From contig CM076648.1 in the NCBI GenBank assembly GCA_038496675.1, forward strand, positions 13,396,560-13,460,559: DNA of 64,000 nt, in the 5' to 3' direction. Below, piece by piece: positions 35,601 to 49,496 of this stretch. This DNA comes from Rachycentron canadum (lineage: Eukaryota; Chordata; Actinopteri; Carangiformes; Rachycentridae). The number at the start of each line of letters is the position of its first letter. Within the stretch, counting starts at the first letter, position 1. The position numbers and the translations under genes are program-made. The notes under the pieces are model-generated. The model searched no databases. It saw only the letters and a program-made list of their open reading frames with translations, and was not told the DNA's origin.

Positions 35601-38600
35601 TTGATGTGTGTGACTGCTGTACCATCATTTTAATACATATTCTATATATTTATTTATTTATTTATTATTATTATTATTATTCATTTCATCATCTACAGTC
35701 ATTGTGGGAGGCCCTCTTGACAACCCCTACAGACTGAAACAGTTTCATTTCCACTGGGGCGGAAAGGGCTGCCATGGCTCTGAGCACACTGTTGCGGGAA
35801 ATAGCTACGCATCTGAGGTGAGTGTTTTGGGATTTAATACTTTGGTGTGTCATTGTCTGATAAACAAAATACAGAACAAAACAAAACCTTTTGGCTGTTT
35901 TATAAGTGCTAAGAATGGGTGTCCTGATAAAGTTACAAAAGTTTTTTTTAAATCCTACTTCAAAAGGGTGATGTGTATCATATGGATGAGAACAGGGTCT
36001 ATGATTAAATGGATGGAAAATATTGGTTTAGGATTATGTTGTTAGTACACAGGGATTTCTATAATGTAATTGTTTCTGCTCTCTAGCTTCACTTAGTGCA
36101 CTGGAATGCTGTCAAGTACAAGACGTTTGGGGAGGCGGCAACAGCTCCCGATGGCCTCGCTGTCCTTGGCATCTTTTTAGAAGTAAGGTCTTTCTTGTGT
36201 GCAGACCTGTTCTCTGTCCCTTGGCCTTCTTTTTCCCTTCGGTTTGTATCAGTGTAACAGTTTGTTTTTAAGTCTTCATTACATCGTACCAACTTGGAAC
36301 AGAAGCACAGATAAAATTATGTGATATTTTGTAGATTATGTGTGTAGAAAAAAAAAGGACTTTCTCCAAAAGTCACAGATCAAATTCAAAAACAATCTCT
36401 CTGTTATTGAAGGCAGGTGATGACCACAGATGGCTCCACATGATCACAGATGCTCTGTACATGGTGAAGTTTAAGGTCAGTACTATTGTTGATTTGATAC
36501 TGGATTTTATTACAGGTGGTTTTTATGACCAGCTCTTAGCATTATTGTAGTAATATAAAAGTTGTTGTTTCCATTCCAGGGCAGTGTCACAGATTTCAAA
36601 GGTTTCAATCCCAAGTGCCTCCTACCCAGCAGCCTCCACTACTGGACCTACCTGGGATCACTGACCACGCCTCCACTACATGAAAGTGTCATCTGGATTG
36701 TCCTGAAGGAGCCAATCATCGTGTCTGACAAACAGGTGCATGTCGGAAGCATGATCCTTTGACCACTATATATGCCACATTTCCAGCATCGGCAACATTG
36801 AGCATGCCGTTAGCACTTCTCCAGTGAGGGTCATACTGCATTTTAAAATGAGAAGCCAAGGCTCTTGATGAGTAATTTCAGTGATGGCTTCTACAACATG
36901 CTTCTTTCATATTTTTTATTGTTGATTAAAAGATCCCAACTAACAGACTAGCTCATCTGTCACTGTTTAAAAATAATCGATCGCAGCACCAGAAGTATAC
37001 AAGCCAAACATCTCTGATCCATAATGAATAAAAAGTCATGATTCAAATAGATAGTTCTATCTATAATAACAGCAATATAGCTTTAAAAAAAACTTGCATT
37101 ATGTTTTCTTGATTCCCTACTGCACATTTTTTGGTCATTGCTGCTGTTTACCTTCACACATCTGTTAAAGCCACTTATCTGCACCCTGATCTCGAGTGTG
37201 ATATTTTCTCAAAATGTGCAGTTTTCAAACTTAAAAGGAGGCCAGCAGAAATTACTTTTTGGCCTTAAATGACACTGTTGCATCCAGTTGTACTTGGAGT
37301 CAGAAATGTCATGTTTTATCTGTAAGTGAGTGGAGCTTAAGACACTGATGCCGCAGTTGATCAGTCAGTTGTGAAATCTATGCTTCCTGGCCTGTGTAAT
37401 GTTAATGGTTATGCTCTACTGCTCTCCGGGGATCCACTGCCTCCACAGTTCAGCATCACTGGATCAGTATGCCAATGTTTTAGTAGATATGGTGGTGGGG
37501 TTTACCACCGTGCTGGTGCATTTCCAGAGATGTTTGGCCAAAGTATGGTGCTATATATAAAGGCCACAACACTGAGCAGACCATCATTCATGAGGGATGC
37601 CCTGTTAAGGTTTTATCCACCCCTCTTAGCAGTGAATATAATCAGAAAGTTTATGTCTGATAACCCCAGGTTGTTGACAAGTTAAGCTGACTAACTGGAT
37701 GTGTGCAGCACATGCCTTCCAGGTCTCAGTGTGAGCCAGCCCTTTGGCGACCATGCCAGCCACTGGATTATACTCGCACACTTTGTTGATCTTTTTCTAG
37801 TCTAGTTCTCCATTTTTAACTCCAGGACTACACGACAAACCAGGAGTTGTAATGACGCCGGCACCTTTGCATGTAGACATGAACGATTTGCCTGCAGCTT
37901 AGCTGGGGTTGAAGGTGTAAGCTAGGCAACTGGCCCTGCAGCCTGTGTCTCCAGGCCTCAAGCCTTTGATCCCCTCCAGCTGATTATCCTGATGGATGGA
38001 TGACTGCATGGGTACAGGGCTTTAATTGAGAAATGCTTGCATGGAGACACAACAGGGAAAAGCCCTTATGCAACAGGATATTTTGTTTTTCATAACCCCA
38101 TATAATAAGAGGGCTAAAAAGAAAATATAGAAGAGGATACAGTGGGTAGTTGAAGTTAAGTGGTAATATTCAACATTTGTCTAGTCACCAAATTCCATTC
38201 AAATAACAAATTAAATGTTCTTACTTATAAGCATTGTCTGAATAGCCAAAGCCTGATAGAACTTATTCCACTGTGCCCTAGAGCTCTGCTGTTGTCCAAC
38301 ACTATTAAACATGTCACTGAGTTGCAGCACTTCCCTGGAAGACATTTTTCTTCATTATAAAAGAAGATGAGCATTGAAGTTTGTTCTGACTCGATCCTAA
38401 ATGAGCCATCCTGCCACAAATTCTGACTAGAATTTAATAGAATAGAGAATTGTTGCTGAAAATAGTCTCCAGCAAAATCCCTATTTCCTGTTTGCCAAAA
38501 ACTACAGATCCCAGTTGGTTTTTGAAATATATTTTTATACATTTTAATGAAAACATAAATGTAATTTTTTTTTTTTTTTCAAAGGGAGTGTGTCCTCTGA

Positions 38601-38853
38601 AGGATAAAATGGGTTTAGGGCAGAGAGGTATTCAGTGATGGGTTTTTGGTCTTTTCATGTGTGTGTGTTTTTCCTTTTTTTTCTGTGAAAAACATATTAA
38701 AGGGCAGTTCTGTCCTTTTGTCTCTCTATGCAGCTGGGCAAGTTTAGGATGCTTCTGTTCAATGGAGAGGAAGACGATCAGCGGATACGCATGGAAAACA
38801 ACTTCAGGCCTCCCCAACCTCTCAAAGGCAGGAAAGTGCGCTCCTCCAATTAA
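32630..38853 (+). CDS. ca7: carbonic anhydrase VII, complete, 7 exons, 262 aa
   Basis: Cytosolic alpha-carbonic anhydrase (CO2 + water to bicarbonate + proton), in mammals mainly neuronal. Coding exons: 32630-32666, 33755-33952, 35699-35817, 36087-36182, 36413-36475, 36580-36735, 38734-38853. All joins are GT-AG, in frame, 789 nt. It begins MTGNHWGYGKEDGP, as CA7 does. Zinc ligands are His95 and His97 (FHFHWG) and His120 (ELHLVHWN). The proton shuttle is His65 (NNGHSV). Thr200-Thr201 lie in the SLTTPPL motif. The C-terminus NNFRPPQPLKGR is typical. There is no signal peptide or membrane segment, which fits a cytosolic form. Human CA7 is 264 aa. CA7 rather than another cytosolic isoform is supported by sequence and by its divergent placement beside nae1. 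Cys184 matches human Cys183, but the position of human Cys217 is not Cys. Confidence 0.96.
35641..35682. repeat. TTTA/TTA low-complexity tract
   Basis: TTTA units pass into TTA units directly before the ca7 exon 3 acceptor. It may serve as part of the pyrimidine-rich tract. Confidence 0.85.
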
Positions 38854-39102
38854 TGTGACCTCAGGGGATCTGAAATCATGGATAACAAAAGTTCTTTTAG
38901 ACAACAGTGAATGCATTAGAGTGTAATGTTTACCTCATGGTAGCTTGTCCTGAGGAAGATTTCTGATTTATTTTGTACAAAGGGAAAAGGTTCAGGGAGT
39001 AGTTCTTATCACTGCCAGCACATTGAGATGCATGTTTCCCTCTGCTGGTCAGAAGCTTCACTGGCAGAGGGTGGAAACAGATTCTTAATGATTTTAGGGA
39101 AA

Positions 39103-39108
39103 AATAAA
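39103..39108 (+). terminator. candidate polyadenylation signal for ca7
   Basis: AATAAA about 250 bases after the ca7 stop codon. Further AATAAA copies occur near 39900 and 40061, so a longer 3' untranslated region is possible. Confidence 0.45.
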
Positions 39109-40639
39109 ATGGATGTTATGAAGCAATAGAATATTGGTGTCAGTGGGTTTCCTATCTGACTAATGCTATGGGTTACTTGGTGCAATGATCTTATTAAATT
39201 TAAAGCCATTCATAAGCCATTCAAGGATAACAACTGTTGCTGAGGCACCAAGGTGCTACATCAACTAGCAGCAAACTCTTTTAGGGTGCTATTATATGTA
39301 TGTAACTGGTAAATCTATATCCCTGTCTGTTGCTGTTTGCAGACTGGTGTCGCACCACTCTGTCGTCTGCAGACTCAGGGTCTCAGCCTCCACACTGATC
39401 CCAACTGATCCCTCAGTGATCCAGCCTATTGCTGGTGGACTCCCAGTCCTTCTGGCCCCAGAGCCCTTCCAGTCCAAAAATCCCAACTGGAGGTGGGCTT
39501 GGTTTAGTGCTACATGCTGGAGGGCATGAAGGTCTCAGGTCCTGTAGAGCTTAAGCGAGAGAGATATTCACCACCAGCAGGCTAATTTATTATTTTTAAC
39601 ATGTTCTCCAGGTTCATGTTCAAAACTTTTTCTCATACAGGATTTTTTTTCCCCCCTCAATCAATCTCTGAATCCAAAAGTGTCACATTTCCTGGTTCAA
39701 TCTTTCTGCTTGAAGGAGGTAATGCACACGGTTCTTAACAGCTCACCTCTTAAGCTGCACATATAAGAAAAATACATGTGTAGTCTATTGTGTAAATGCC
39801 TGACCTAGTGTTTCACTTGCATGAGTTATAGCAGCTTTGTTCAATGCTGGTCCTTATTTAGATGTGCTCGAATTTTACTAATGCAGAAGTACGTGGCTGG
39901 AATAAACTTATTTTGATCCCAGATAACACACATGAATAAAGGCACCAAACATATGATAAATATAGTTCATGGTGTTGATGTGAGCTTTAAAATTGTAACT
40001 TTTGAGTGGTTTGAATATTTTTGTAATGCATTCAAAATCTTCACATGTATGTTGAATGAAATAAAATTCAAAATTCACTGGGGATCATTATTTATGCTGT
40101 CAAACACTACACATTTCTAGTTTTGTATTTTTCATGTGATATTGGTTTATCACCAAAAAACTAAACGTTGTACCTGGGATCCACAATATGTTTTTAAAGG
40201 AGGTGTCATTCAAGCAAATGTTTAAACTCTCTCTCTCACTGATCAGAGTTGGCGTCAGGATAATTAGTAGCCAGGTTGTAGCCTGGTAGGATTCACAGTT
40301 AATTATTTACCAACTGTGCTCATTGAAGTTTTATTTAGCCCTTAAATTCAGCATAGTAGAAAGGTAATATTGTTATTTATTGCAGTGGGAGAGCTTGAAA
40401 AATAGATTAATGTGGAGGTAGACCATTCTATCTCTTTGCTCCAATGCATGTGTTTCTCAATGAATTAAACACAGAATTTCTTTATCAATAAATTAAGTCA
40501 ATCAAGACCATATCAATACAAATAGTGTACCCAATGTCTTCCTTTTCATTCAGAAACAACCTTATATGAGAAAAGTGCCAAATCATAACATACATTATCT
40601 CAAGGCTCTTCAAGGTCAAGGTCAAGACCATGCAGTATT

Positions 40640-40772
40640 ACAGAGAGAAACCCAACCAATGAGGCAGCACTTCAGCACAGTCGGGAGGTAAAACTTTATT
40701 TTAACAGGAAAAAACCTCCAACAGAACCAAATCAGGGTGGGCAGCCATCTACCTCAGCCACTACAAGTCTTG
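40640..40772 (+). repeat. decayed teleost dispersed repeat (AACCTCCAACAGAACCA type)
   Basis: Motif order GAGAAACCCAACCAA, CAGCACTTCAGC, TTTTAACAGGAAAAAACC, TCCAACAGAACCAAATCAGG, GGGCAGCCATCTACCTC corresponds to a high-copy teleost interspersed repeat I recognise. It is non-coding, diverged and truncated. Confidence 0.75.
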
Positions 40773-42394
40773 GGCACCAAAAATCAAGATGAGGTTGATG
40801 GAAGTTTAAATTCAGAATACATTTAGAGGTGGGAATGGACATGTATAAAACAGTTGAGGATACAATGAATATTTGGGGAATTACATTTTTTAAATAATGA
40901 GTTGCCACAAGACATATTTGTTCTCAGACTGCGAGTTGTTTGTTTTTGTAAAGTTTTACCCCACAAATCTATTCAAATTCAAATTGTTTGTCTTGAACAT
41001 ATGGCTGCTCATGTTGCCAATCAGATGGCAAAAGGGAGAATATTTGCAGAGATTTGCAAGATGCTACATTGTCTGTTTTTGTTCTTGTGGTATATTTCTA
41101 ACAAAACCCTTACCTGAAAGTTAGTTTCAATTTAGTTAAGTTAACAGATCTGGGATCAACAAGAGCCTGGTCTCTACTCTAAGGCAAGAAAGCCACAGAA
41201 TATATTTCTACTTGTGATGGAGAATAACATCAGATTCATGGAATTACAGCTCAAGCATGTTACACTTTTTTTAATCTATTGTAATATTCTTCATATTCAT
41301 ATTTCTGCTGTACCCATTTTGACCTTTATTTTCTTTCTCAGACATATTTTAATTTAATTTCCAGTTTGTTGAAGATGCTGTTTTTGTGTTGTACAGATTT
41401 TCCTGTAGGTGGCAGCATCTACTGTCTTCTGTGTCACATACAGCGAAAACATGGTCTGGCGATATAGAGTGATATTCTGATTTGTCTTTTACCAGGCAAT
41501 GATTTAGGTGATAAAAGTAAAAATAAACCACACTATACTATACATGCAAATGTTTAAATATGGAATCTAATCATTTATGTCTGATTATAGCAGAAAAGGT
41601 GACATTCAAGCTTCTTTTTTTTTTTTTTTACTATCAATTTACTTACACTTGACCTTGTCTTTGTCTGTGATCCTTGTGTAAGTGTTGTTGTACCAAGAGG
41701 TTCTTTTACCCCCTCTGATTTCATTTCCATCAAACTACTAATGCTTGGAAAAATTCAGGTTTGCAGATTAATTAATAAAAATGAAAGTAGGTGTGTGTGG
41801 AGTATATTTAAAGCCCACCAAATAATCCTTCCAAAATAGCATCAGGCAGCCTTATTGAGCCTGAGAATACCTGACCAGGCACATCATCCTCAGCCACAAT
41901 CAATGTGCCATGTAATAAGATATTACAGTCAGGCCTCAGAAATAGAGTCAGTCACATGTATTTTTAGCATCAGGATATCTACTTGCTTGTTGTAGTGACT
42001 TTTCCCAGACACAGCAACATCTGAGCAACTTGTGAAACACAAACCTGCAGGACTAACAAGCAGCAGAAATTGTTGCTGATCAGATGTTTTTTGGGAAAAT
42101 AGCTGAATGATGTATGTGTTTGTGAACTGATGAGGACTATGAATTAATGCATGCACAAGACGTTGGGCCCTTTACTTTTTTTGGTGTTTACAAGGATAAC
42201 TAAGCTAACAATATTTTGCCAATCCCTCAAAAATAGGTTGCATTCCTCAGTGGAGGACTCCATTGATTTTACAAGTCAAAGTCAGTTTACTTGTCATGAA
42301 AAATGTTTTCTTTGGCTCTGATACAGCTTTTCTAAGAATGAGAAAATTGCTCACAGTTGCTCAAAATTATAAAAGCTTCCATTGCAAAAAATTA

Positions 42395-42650
42395 AATGCA
42401 CATGGCGTGTCAAAAGAAAAAGTAGTTTATCAGCATCTACATATTATTGGGTTATTATTACTGATGCATTAATGTATAATTGGCATTTTGTGTTGCAGTT
42501 TATTGTGGGAAGAGGAAATTTTAAGGTAGATTAACCTTTAGTAATTCATTGTATTTTATAAGATCATCCTAAGTCTTGTATTTATAGTACAAATACCTCA
42601 AAATGGTAAGTTGGTACAACATTTGAGTACGTGTTTTTCCAGTCCATCAC
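42395..42650 (+). repeat. fragment of a teleost dispersed repeat (ACTTAAAGTATCAAAAG family), internal part
   Basis: GTGTCAAAAGAAAAAGTAG, then TTACTGATGCATTAATGT, then GCATTTTGTGTTGCAG, then TGTATTTTATAAGATCATC and AGTACAAATACCTCAAAAT. The same family recurs at 47625-47987 and around 49.5-50.2 kb. Confidence 0.65.
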
Positions 42651-44659
42651 ACCTGGGGATATGGTGTTTGAGGGAGGCAGGTGTTTACCAGAGAGGAATT
42701 AACCTAAAAAGCTATTCATGTGCATTGTGGGAAGAGTGGGCTCTATTGTTTTTGAAACACAACAGGGAAGAAAAGTAACAGTAATAGTAAAATTAAAAGT
42801 ACTAAACTGTTGTTGAGCCTCTTAAAATGATGTTTAAGTATCTGATTTCAGTCTTATACACTACTTTGCTATGTTTGACAGTCATGATGTTGCAAAATAT
42901 CAGGGCATGTACCATTAAAACACAATTATCTAAATCAAATTACAGTATCTGACCTCCCAATCTCAGAGTTTTTATGATGGCGTCTACACAGACAGAGTCA
43001 CTTCTTCTTCTTTTAGCAGTAAAGCTGAAAACAGGACCCTCCACTCCTAAATCTCTGGAAGTTTCTCAATATTGTCAAGGACAGTGACTCTATCTGGCAA
43101 TCAGCGGACACAGTCATGGTGCAGTTGCCATGGATACAAACAGCACATGTAACACAACACAAACGGTTGGCCAGCTTATATCTCCCCTACTTGTCTATGA
43201 GCCAGTGATCCATCGCCATCACCCTGTCAGGAAATAAAACCATACTACAGAAATATCTGGCACTTCTTTCCCCTACGGTGACACGTGTGTGTTTCTCTGT
43301 TTATTAGGGAGCTTTATTTAGCAATGTGTTATCTATTTGTGTGGACGCTGGACACTGATCTCCAACTTATTCCATCCAAATCAGGCACACACCAGCTGTC
43401 ATTACTGGAAGCTGATGTTTGGCCTTCACCCAGGTTCAGGGTTGGGTTTTAAGGTACAACCATAACAACTTACCAAACAATATACACATTTTATGGGTTG
43501 TGTATATACACCAACTAATATTAAGGTTGTCAGGCAGTGGCCTTGGTTCACTGAGTGGATTGTAAATCACATCAGAAGAAGAGATGAGGTTCCCTCTCTT
43601 GGGCCTTCGGCACACTGTTGGTGGTCTGTTATGATAATTAAAGAAAACAGTGGTTTGCTGTCATGGGAGAGAGGTCATGATCTGTAACTTTATACTTGGT
43701 TGTCAACTCATGTGACATAAAAGCGTTGATCTATAGACAAATTTTCTTGAAAGTGTCTGTTAGCCTCCTCTGGCCTTGGTATTTGATTTTTGGCTTTAGC
43801 TCTTAGTTACTTGGTATATACAGTAAATGTTGGTTCAGACTCTCATACTCAGTATGTGAGGTATCACACCCTGACCCCTGTGACATCTGAGTTTGGTTGC
43901 TCAGTACTCTGAGTGGGCAACAGATACCAACATGGTGCCTAAGGGAACTCATCTGACTTAACTCACCAACCTTTAAGCCCCCCTGAGTCAATCCAAGATC
44001 CTCTGTTTGCACACAGTGTCTATAGCAACACACCCAGTCAGCACTACATCAGAGCTCAGTCAACCCCAATTTATTTCATATAGGTCTGTTTAAAATCAGC
44101 GTCACAGACTTTTGGCTCACTGAGTAGATTCATAAAATGAACTCCTGGAGACTTAAGAATCACAGATTTACATTCACAGTTATTTCAGTCAAGAATGAAG
44201 AGAGGTGTAATAAACCAGTGGCCACAGAAACCCATTATTTAATAAACATGAGGTAAAATTGGCAAGACAACTTTTTGCTTTATTGGTGTATTTTCCTTAG
44301 AGTGAAGTATGAATAGACTAAACCATTTTGCTGCTCTGATACATTCTGGGGGCATCTTTTTTGGCACCTTTGTAAGCTGAGCCACAGATGCATTTCATGA
44401 TAATACCTTTCTATCTTCTTATAAGGGATCGAATGATTAGACATTATGTTTTCACCTACTCCTTGATTTTCTAGTAGTAAGAATTTTCTGCCATACTGGA
44501 ACATCTGTGTGACTTTGCTCAGTAGTGCATTGAACAAAATGCTAATGTTATCACGTTTGCATGGTCATAATGACATTAGGTTCAACTCATAATTTAGCTA
44601 CTAACTAGCTACTAATCTAGCTAATTAGTACTGGCAACAAACTGTGGCTGAGGCTGATG

Positions 44660-45050
44660 GGGATTTCATTAGTTTTTCAGGTGTCAAGGGTCAGGGTCAA
44701 ACCGAAGTATTGGACAAATTGAAATTTTCAGCTAATGATGGTACTGGATGAAAAGTTAAGGGATTATCAAAGTTAATACAAGGTATCCAGAGGGGAACAT
44801 CAATGTCTGTTCCACAATTTGTCAATCTATCCAATAATTGTCAAGACATTACTCAACAAATCTCAATGTCACTGTGGTGCTAGAGGAAATTGGATCACCA
44901 AAGTCAGTAAGATGCATCCTCTGGGCGCAAACTGCAAACTGTCTTCTATGCAAACTGTGGCAATCAATCCAATAGGTTGAGATTCTTAGTCAAAGTCTAT
45001 TCTGAACCAAAAAGTGATGGACCAACGAAGGGACAGACAGACCAGTATTG
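44660..45050 (+). repeat. decayed teleost dispersed repeat with internal partial duplication
   Basis: GATGAAAAGTTAAGG, GGGGAACATCAATGTCTGT, CAATCTATCCAATAATTGTC, GGTGCTAGAGGAAA, ATCACCAAAGTCAGTAAGAT, CAATCAATCCAATAGGTTGAG and AAAGTGATGGACCAACG. I recognise this as a high-copy teleost repeat. The SNAATCYATCCAATA block occurs twice, reflecting the family's internal repeat structure. No coding capacity. Confidence 0.75.
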
Positions 45051-46772
45051 TAGTTCATGGAGCCATGCTACTAACATGACTAAGAATAAAAGTTTGACTT
45101 TCAAGACACTGTTATATATTACAAAGAAAGTAGTAAAGCAAGATCTCATAGATATAAAACAGGACAGACAGACTAAAAGTGGCTAAAAGGCTAAAAGTGA
45201 GGGCTATCAATTTGAATAGGGCTATTATGTTTCTGCTGAAAAGTAATACGACAGTTAGGCTATCATTCATTAATTATATTATTTACATTACTTAATTCGT
45301 AAAATTCAGGACAAACCATACATTTGATTTCAATTCAAGGGAAGCAGAGTGAATCAAAGCTTCATTTAAATTCCATCCCCAGACCGACCCATTAAAGGTT
45401 GATCTGATAACTTAATGGGTCTGACTGGGGTAGACCCATGTGATCATCTCTCTGCCTGTCTCTCTGGATTGTCTCCAAAAACATCACAGGCCTTTGGCCA
45501 GTTTGATCCCTGCCGCATCTGCTATCTGCTGCAACTCCCACAACTAACCACCACCAACACGTTCAAGTCAGAGGGGTCAGTCATGCACCCAGAAGCGTCA
45601 GAAGTTTCCAAGATCCCTATCCCCCAAGCCCAATGGGTCAAAAATAGTCCCTGTTAGCCTTTTATAAATCAGAGTGTTTCTATAAAAAGCCTTTGGCTGG
45701 GCAGAAACCTGGGCTGAAGCCACATCACCCTATCTTTAGCTTTATTTATGTCCTGGTGTTGACAGCACCACTTGCAAAGCTTTCCAGTCACTGTTCAATA
45801 GGTCACATGTGTGCCGAGCCCTCGGCCCAATGCTGGAAAGCACTGTCAAGTAAAAACAGTAATCAGTCGGCCTACAGTGCTGGACAGCCTGCACCCCTTA
45901 CAGAAACAAAGCGCCTAACAGCTGCTGAGTTAACGGCTTGATGATTCTTGCCCTCAGATTCTTTCCATCCACTTAGTGTTTATGGAGCGCTGCTCTGATG
46001 AGAGATAAGCATGTCCACTATTGTGAAATGATGACTGGCATTATTACAACTGTCACATGACAAGAACTACTGTAACATGAGAGTTAAACCCATAACTGTG
46101 GCTTTATATGACTATTGCAGGTCATGCTTCACTATCTTTTCCTCAACTTTTTTATTCATTGCATTTTAAAGATCATCCCCCTACTTTCTCAGTGTCTAAC
46201 CTTTACTGCTTCAGCATGAAACCTGGAAATAACATGTCATTCAGGAATTCAAAAAAGCAGACAGTATTATCAGTAAGCTTGATTTCTATTATAGAACAAG
46301 ATGTGAGAGGAGTAACAGATGAGTGCAGGATCAATACAGACAAAGATGAGATACTGATAAATATAGACTGAGTTCAAAGTAATATGTCTTACTTGAGGTA
46401 TTCTGAAATGAGTAGCTCTGCTGAATAGAATATTTATTAAAAATGTAAAACACAGGGTATTTCAGGGTTTAAGGAGGTCAGTTGATGAGCTGGACAGCTG
46501 CCATGTAACCTGTGTGTGACTGTGATGCAGCGCACTTGAGTCATGACTGGACGGGTTGGCTTAAAACTGTGAAACTTTTTTAGGAGATGTGGATCAGTCT
46601 TCCCTGTACACATCCCATTAAAGGACAGTCTGAGGAGGAGGTCAACGTGCCTTCGTGACTTGCAGTGGAAAAAAACTCCTCTGCATGTTTCCTCCTTTTT
46701 CTCTGATTCCTACTCTTCTGCAATGTGTTTTGTAGAGTATTTCAGTGCTGAATAGAGAATAGAGAATATTTC

Positions 46773-46806
46773 AGTGTCCATGTGTGTTCGCCCACACATG
46801 GACACT
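46773..46806. repeat. perfect 14-bp inverted repeat with 6-nt loop
   Basis: AGTGTCCATGTGTG at 46773-46786 is the exact reverse complement of 46793-46806. The loop is TTCGCC. Confidence 0.92.
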
Positions 46807-47624
46807 TAGGTCTCATCCCACTCAAGCTTCAGTTCATGACTGATGGCACAGGCCACGTTCACAGTGAACAGAGATCGTGTAGGTGGACTGTGTGTATACG
46901 TGTCTGCATCTGTGTCTCTTTGTGTAGGCTTGTTACTCTCCTCTCAAGACCACAGCACTGCTATCTCAAAGCATCAGAGCTTCCAAATGTGGGGGCCGCC
47001 ATCTTTTAATGTACAAGCACCTGTCACTGTCTCCGTGAAATTATTGTTTAAACTTCCCAGGGCAAAGGTGGTCATCATTTCTATTTATAAGCCCCGATTG
47101 AGCCATGCATTGATCTGTGTTGAGTCTGAGGAGTGCAATCATGCAAATGTCTGTGCCAAGATGGAGATGTGTCAGTGCTTATAGAAGATGTGTGTGGGCT
47201 GAGTGAGTCTGAGAGGAATGAATAATTGGAACATTTTCATGTAATTGTTTTGGCTGTGATTATTTTGTAGGCAATGACCATTTGCTGCTTCAGGTCAGAA
47301 GATTGAAAGTGGAACCAAATGGACTAAACTAAGACAAGATTGGGTTGTCACCTCTTGCTTTTAAAGCTGAACTTTACATTCTCAAATTTTACTCCAACAC
47401 AGAAAAGAGCTTCGATAACAATGGTAGCCTATGCATATAAATTGTATGTGTGCATAAATTTCCAGCACAGATACTAGTTAAGTTGTTTTTAAGTTGCATA
47501 ATATTCCTCATTCAGTAGTAGAAGCATTCAAATTATGTACAACACCACACCATAAAATGATCCATAACAAATAAAAATCACGCACTTAAAAGTTATTTAA
47601 GCAAAGCAGCATTAGCAACACAGT

Positions 47625-47987
47625 GTACTTAAAGTATCAAAAGCAGAAGTACAACTTGTGCAGAATGGTCTCTATAACTGATACTATATATTATCATATT
47701 ATTGTAAAAGATATTTTAATATAATAATCACATATCAATATATTTTTACTTACTTCATAAAATGAAGATTATAACAGTGTGTCGTATTTTATACATTTTA
47801 TTTATGTTTTATATAAAAAATGAATGATGAATTATTAACTAGAAACAGCTGTTAAATAAATGTAATGATGTAAAAAGTAAATATTAAATATGTCCCTGAA
47901 ATATAGTGAAATATAAGTGTGTATTCATTAAAATTGTTCTTAATCACATAGAACTGAGTAAATGTACTCAGTTACTGTCCACCACTG
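47625..47987 (+). repeat. near full-length copy of the ACTTAAAGTATCAAAAG teleost repeat
   Basis: It starts GTACTTAAAGTATCAAAAG with TGCAGAATGG nearby, has AAATAAATGTAATGATGTAA and TCCCTGAAATATAGTG near the end, and closes with GAGTAAATGTACTCAGTTAC and TCCACCACTG. I recognise both the start and end motifs as this family's. The interior is AT-rich and diverged. Confidence 0.75.
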
Positions 47988-49496
47988 TCCTCATTAATAT
48001 TGTTGAATACTTAGCAAAGTGGAATTTTGTACAGTTTTGAAAAGTGACAATATGCACAAAATCCTTTATTCCTGTTACCACAGAAATTAGTAGCTAATGA
48101 TGATGATAGAGATAAAAAAGAATAAAAGCTAATTTTTGGTTTCATCATCTATGTTCCATTATTTCTCTCTCTCTTATTATGTCAGGTCCCCACACACATG
48201 CTGTGATCTCTCTGACATGAGCTGTCCAGAATATAATGTACTGTTTGTTTACTGTGACAGAATAGGTTTCATGATGCTTTCATTACCACTTTCTGGATAC
48301 TCTATCATTCAACACCCCTTGTACTGATCCCTGATGTGACCCTTTTGTGATCCTCTCTTTCATGGACCTCTCCAGTTGTAGAACACATTTTACTCAGTAA
48401 ACATGGCTTTTTCATAAGTGCTATGTGGAATATATTAAAGCAATAAACATACATAATATGATTTTATGTGATCCTGCAGTCTGAATAATTGAATTATGTT
48501 GTATTTGATGAATTAACGGATAAGCTTGGTGACATTTTACATTTTTCTGATTGTCAACGAAACAGCTTAATTCTGCGCACCTCCATTGCTGCACAAATAC
48601 ATGTCAGTGGCCTTCACAGCTGAACTTGGTGATGTAGACAGTCTAGTTTATTTTGGCTCAATTTGCTGCTGTAAAAACTCAGCTCTGCACCAAATCAAAA
48701 TAGTCTAAGAATAACTTTTAATTCCTGTTTGGGTAATGTTTCTAAAAAGTACAATTCTCTGCCTTAGGAAATTACTGAGCCGAAGTATATATTAATGACT
48801 CTGGTTCAGGGCTGAGAATCACTGTGGAGTAGAAAAGTCAGAAAGTATTGAGGGACATTGTTGGGTTTCTGTCTCTTTATGGGATTTGTTGATATTAAAA
48901 AGAATATAGAATATTGAAATGTACAGCAATTCTTACATACATAATTTACAACGTTACACTGCTGATCTACCACTTTTTCCACTTTTAAAATATAACAATA
49001 TTAAACACTTTTAAAATATAAACCCCACATATAAAAAGGCAAAAGCATGTTCACATTACACAGCAGTAGAGTCTGGCTTGCTTTATATGTGTATATTCCA
49101 ACTGCCTCTGGAATCAAATTGCTGATTTTCAGCTTCCTGTCTTGATAGTCTGAAATGTAACAGTGATTACAGTCTGTGAAATGCCATAAATAGCAGTGAC
49201 GCACATACTCTGTCAAATGTCCATTTCATGTGACAAGCAGTTTAAACTATTTTCCTGTTCAGAACATCAAATTACTGTATGAAAGGGTAACTGAAAATAG
49301 AGGGCAGAACCAAAACATTACAATTCTCACATGTCTCAATCACACACAAAAATATCATCCTCATCCTCTATATTTACCATGTTTTTTTTTTAATATGAAT
49401 AGAGCAGGTAACCCTTTAAACATTCAACGTTTTTTTTTTTTTTTCAAAAATGGAAAGGAGGAGATAATCTGCTAACCCTGTGTTGTAAAATCATCA

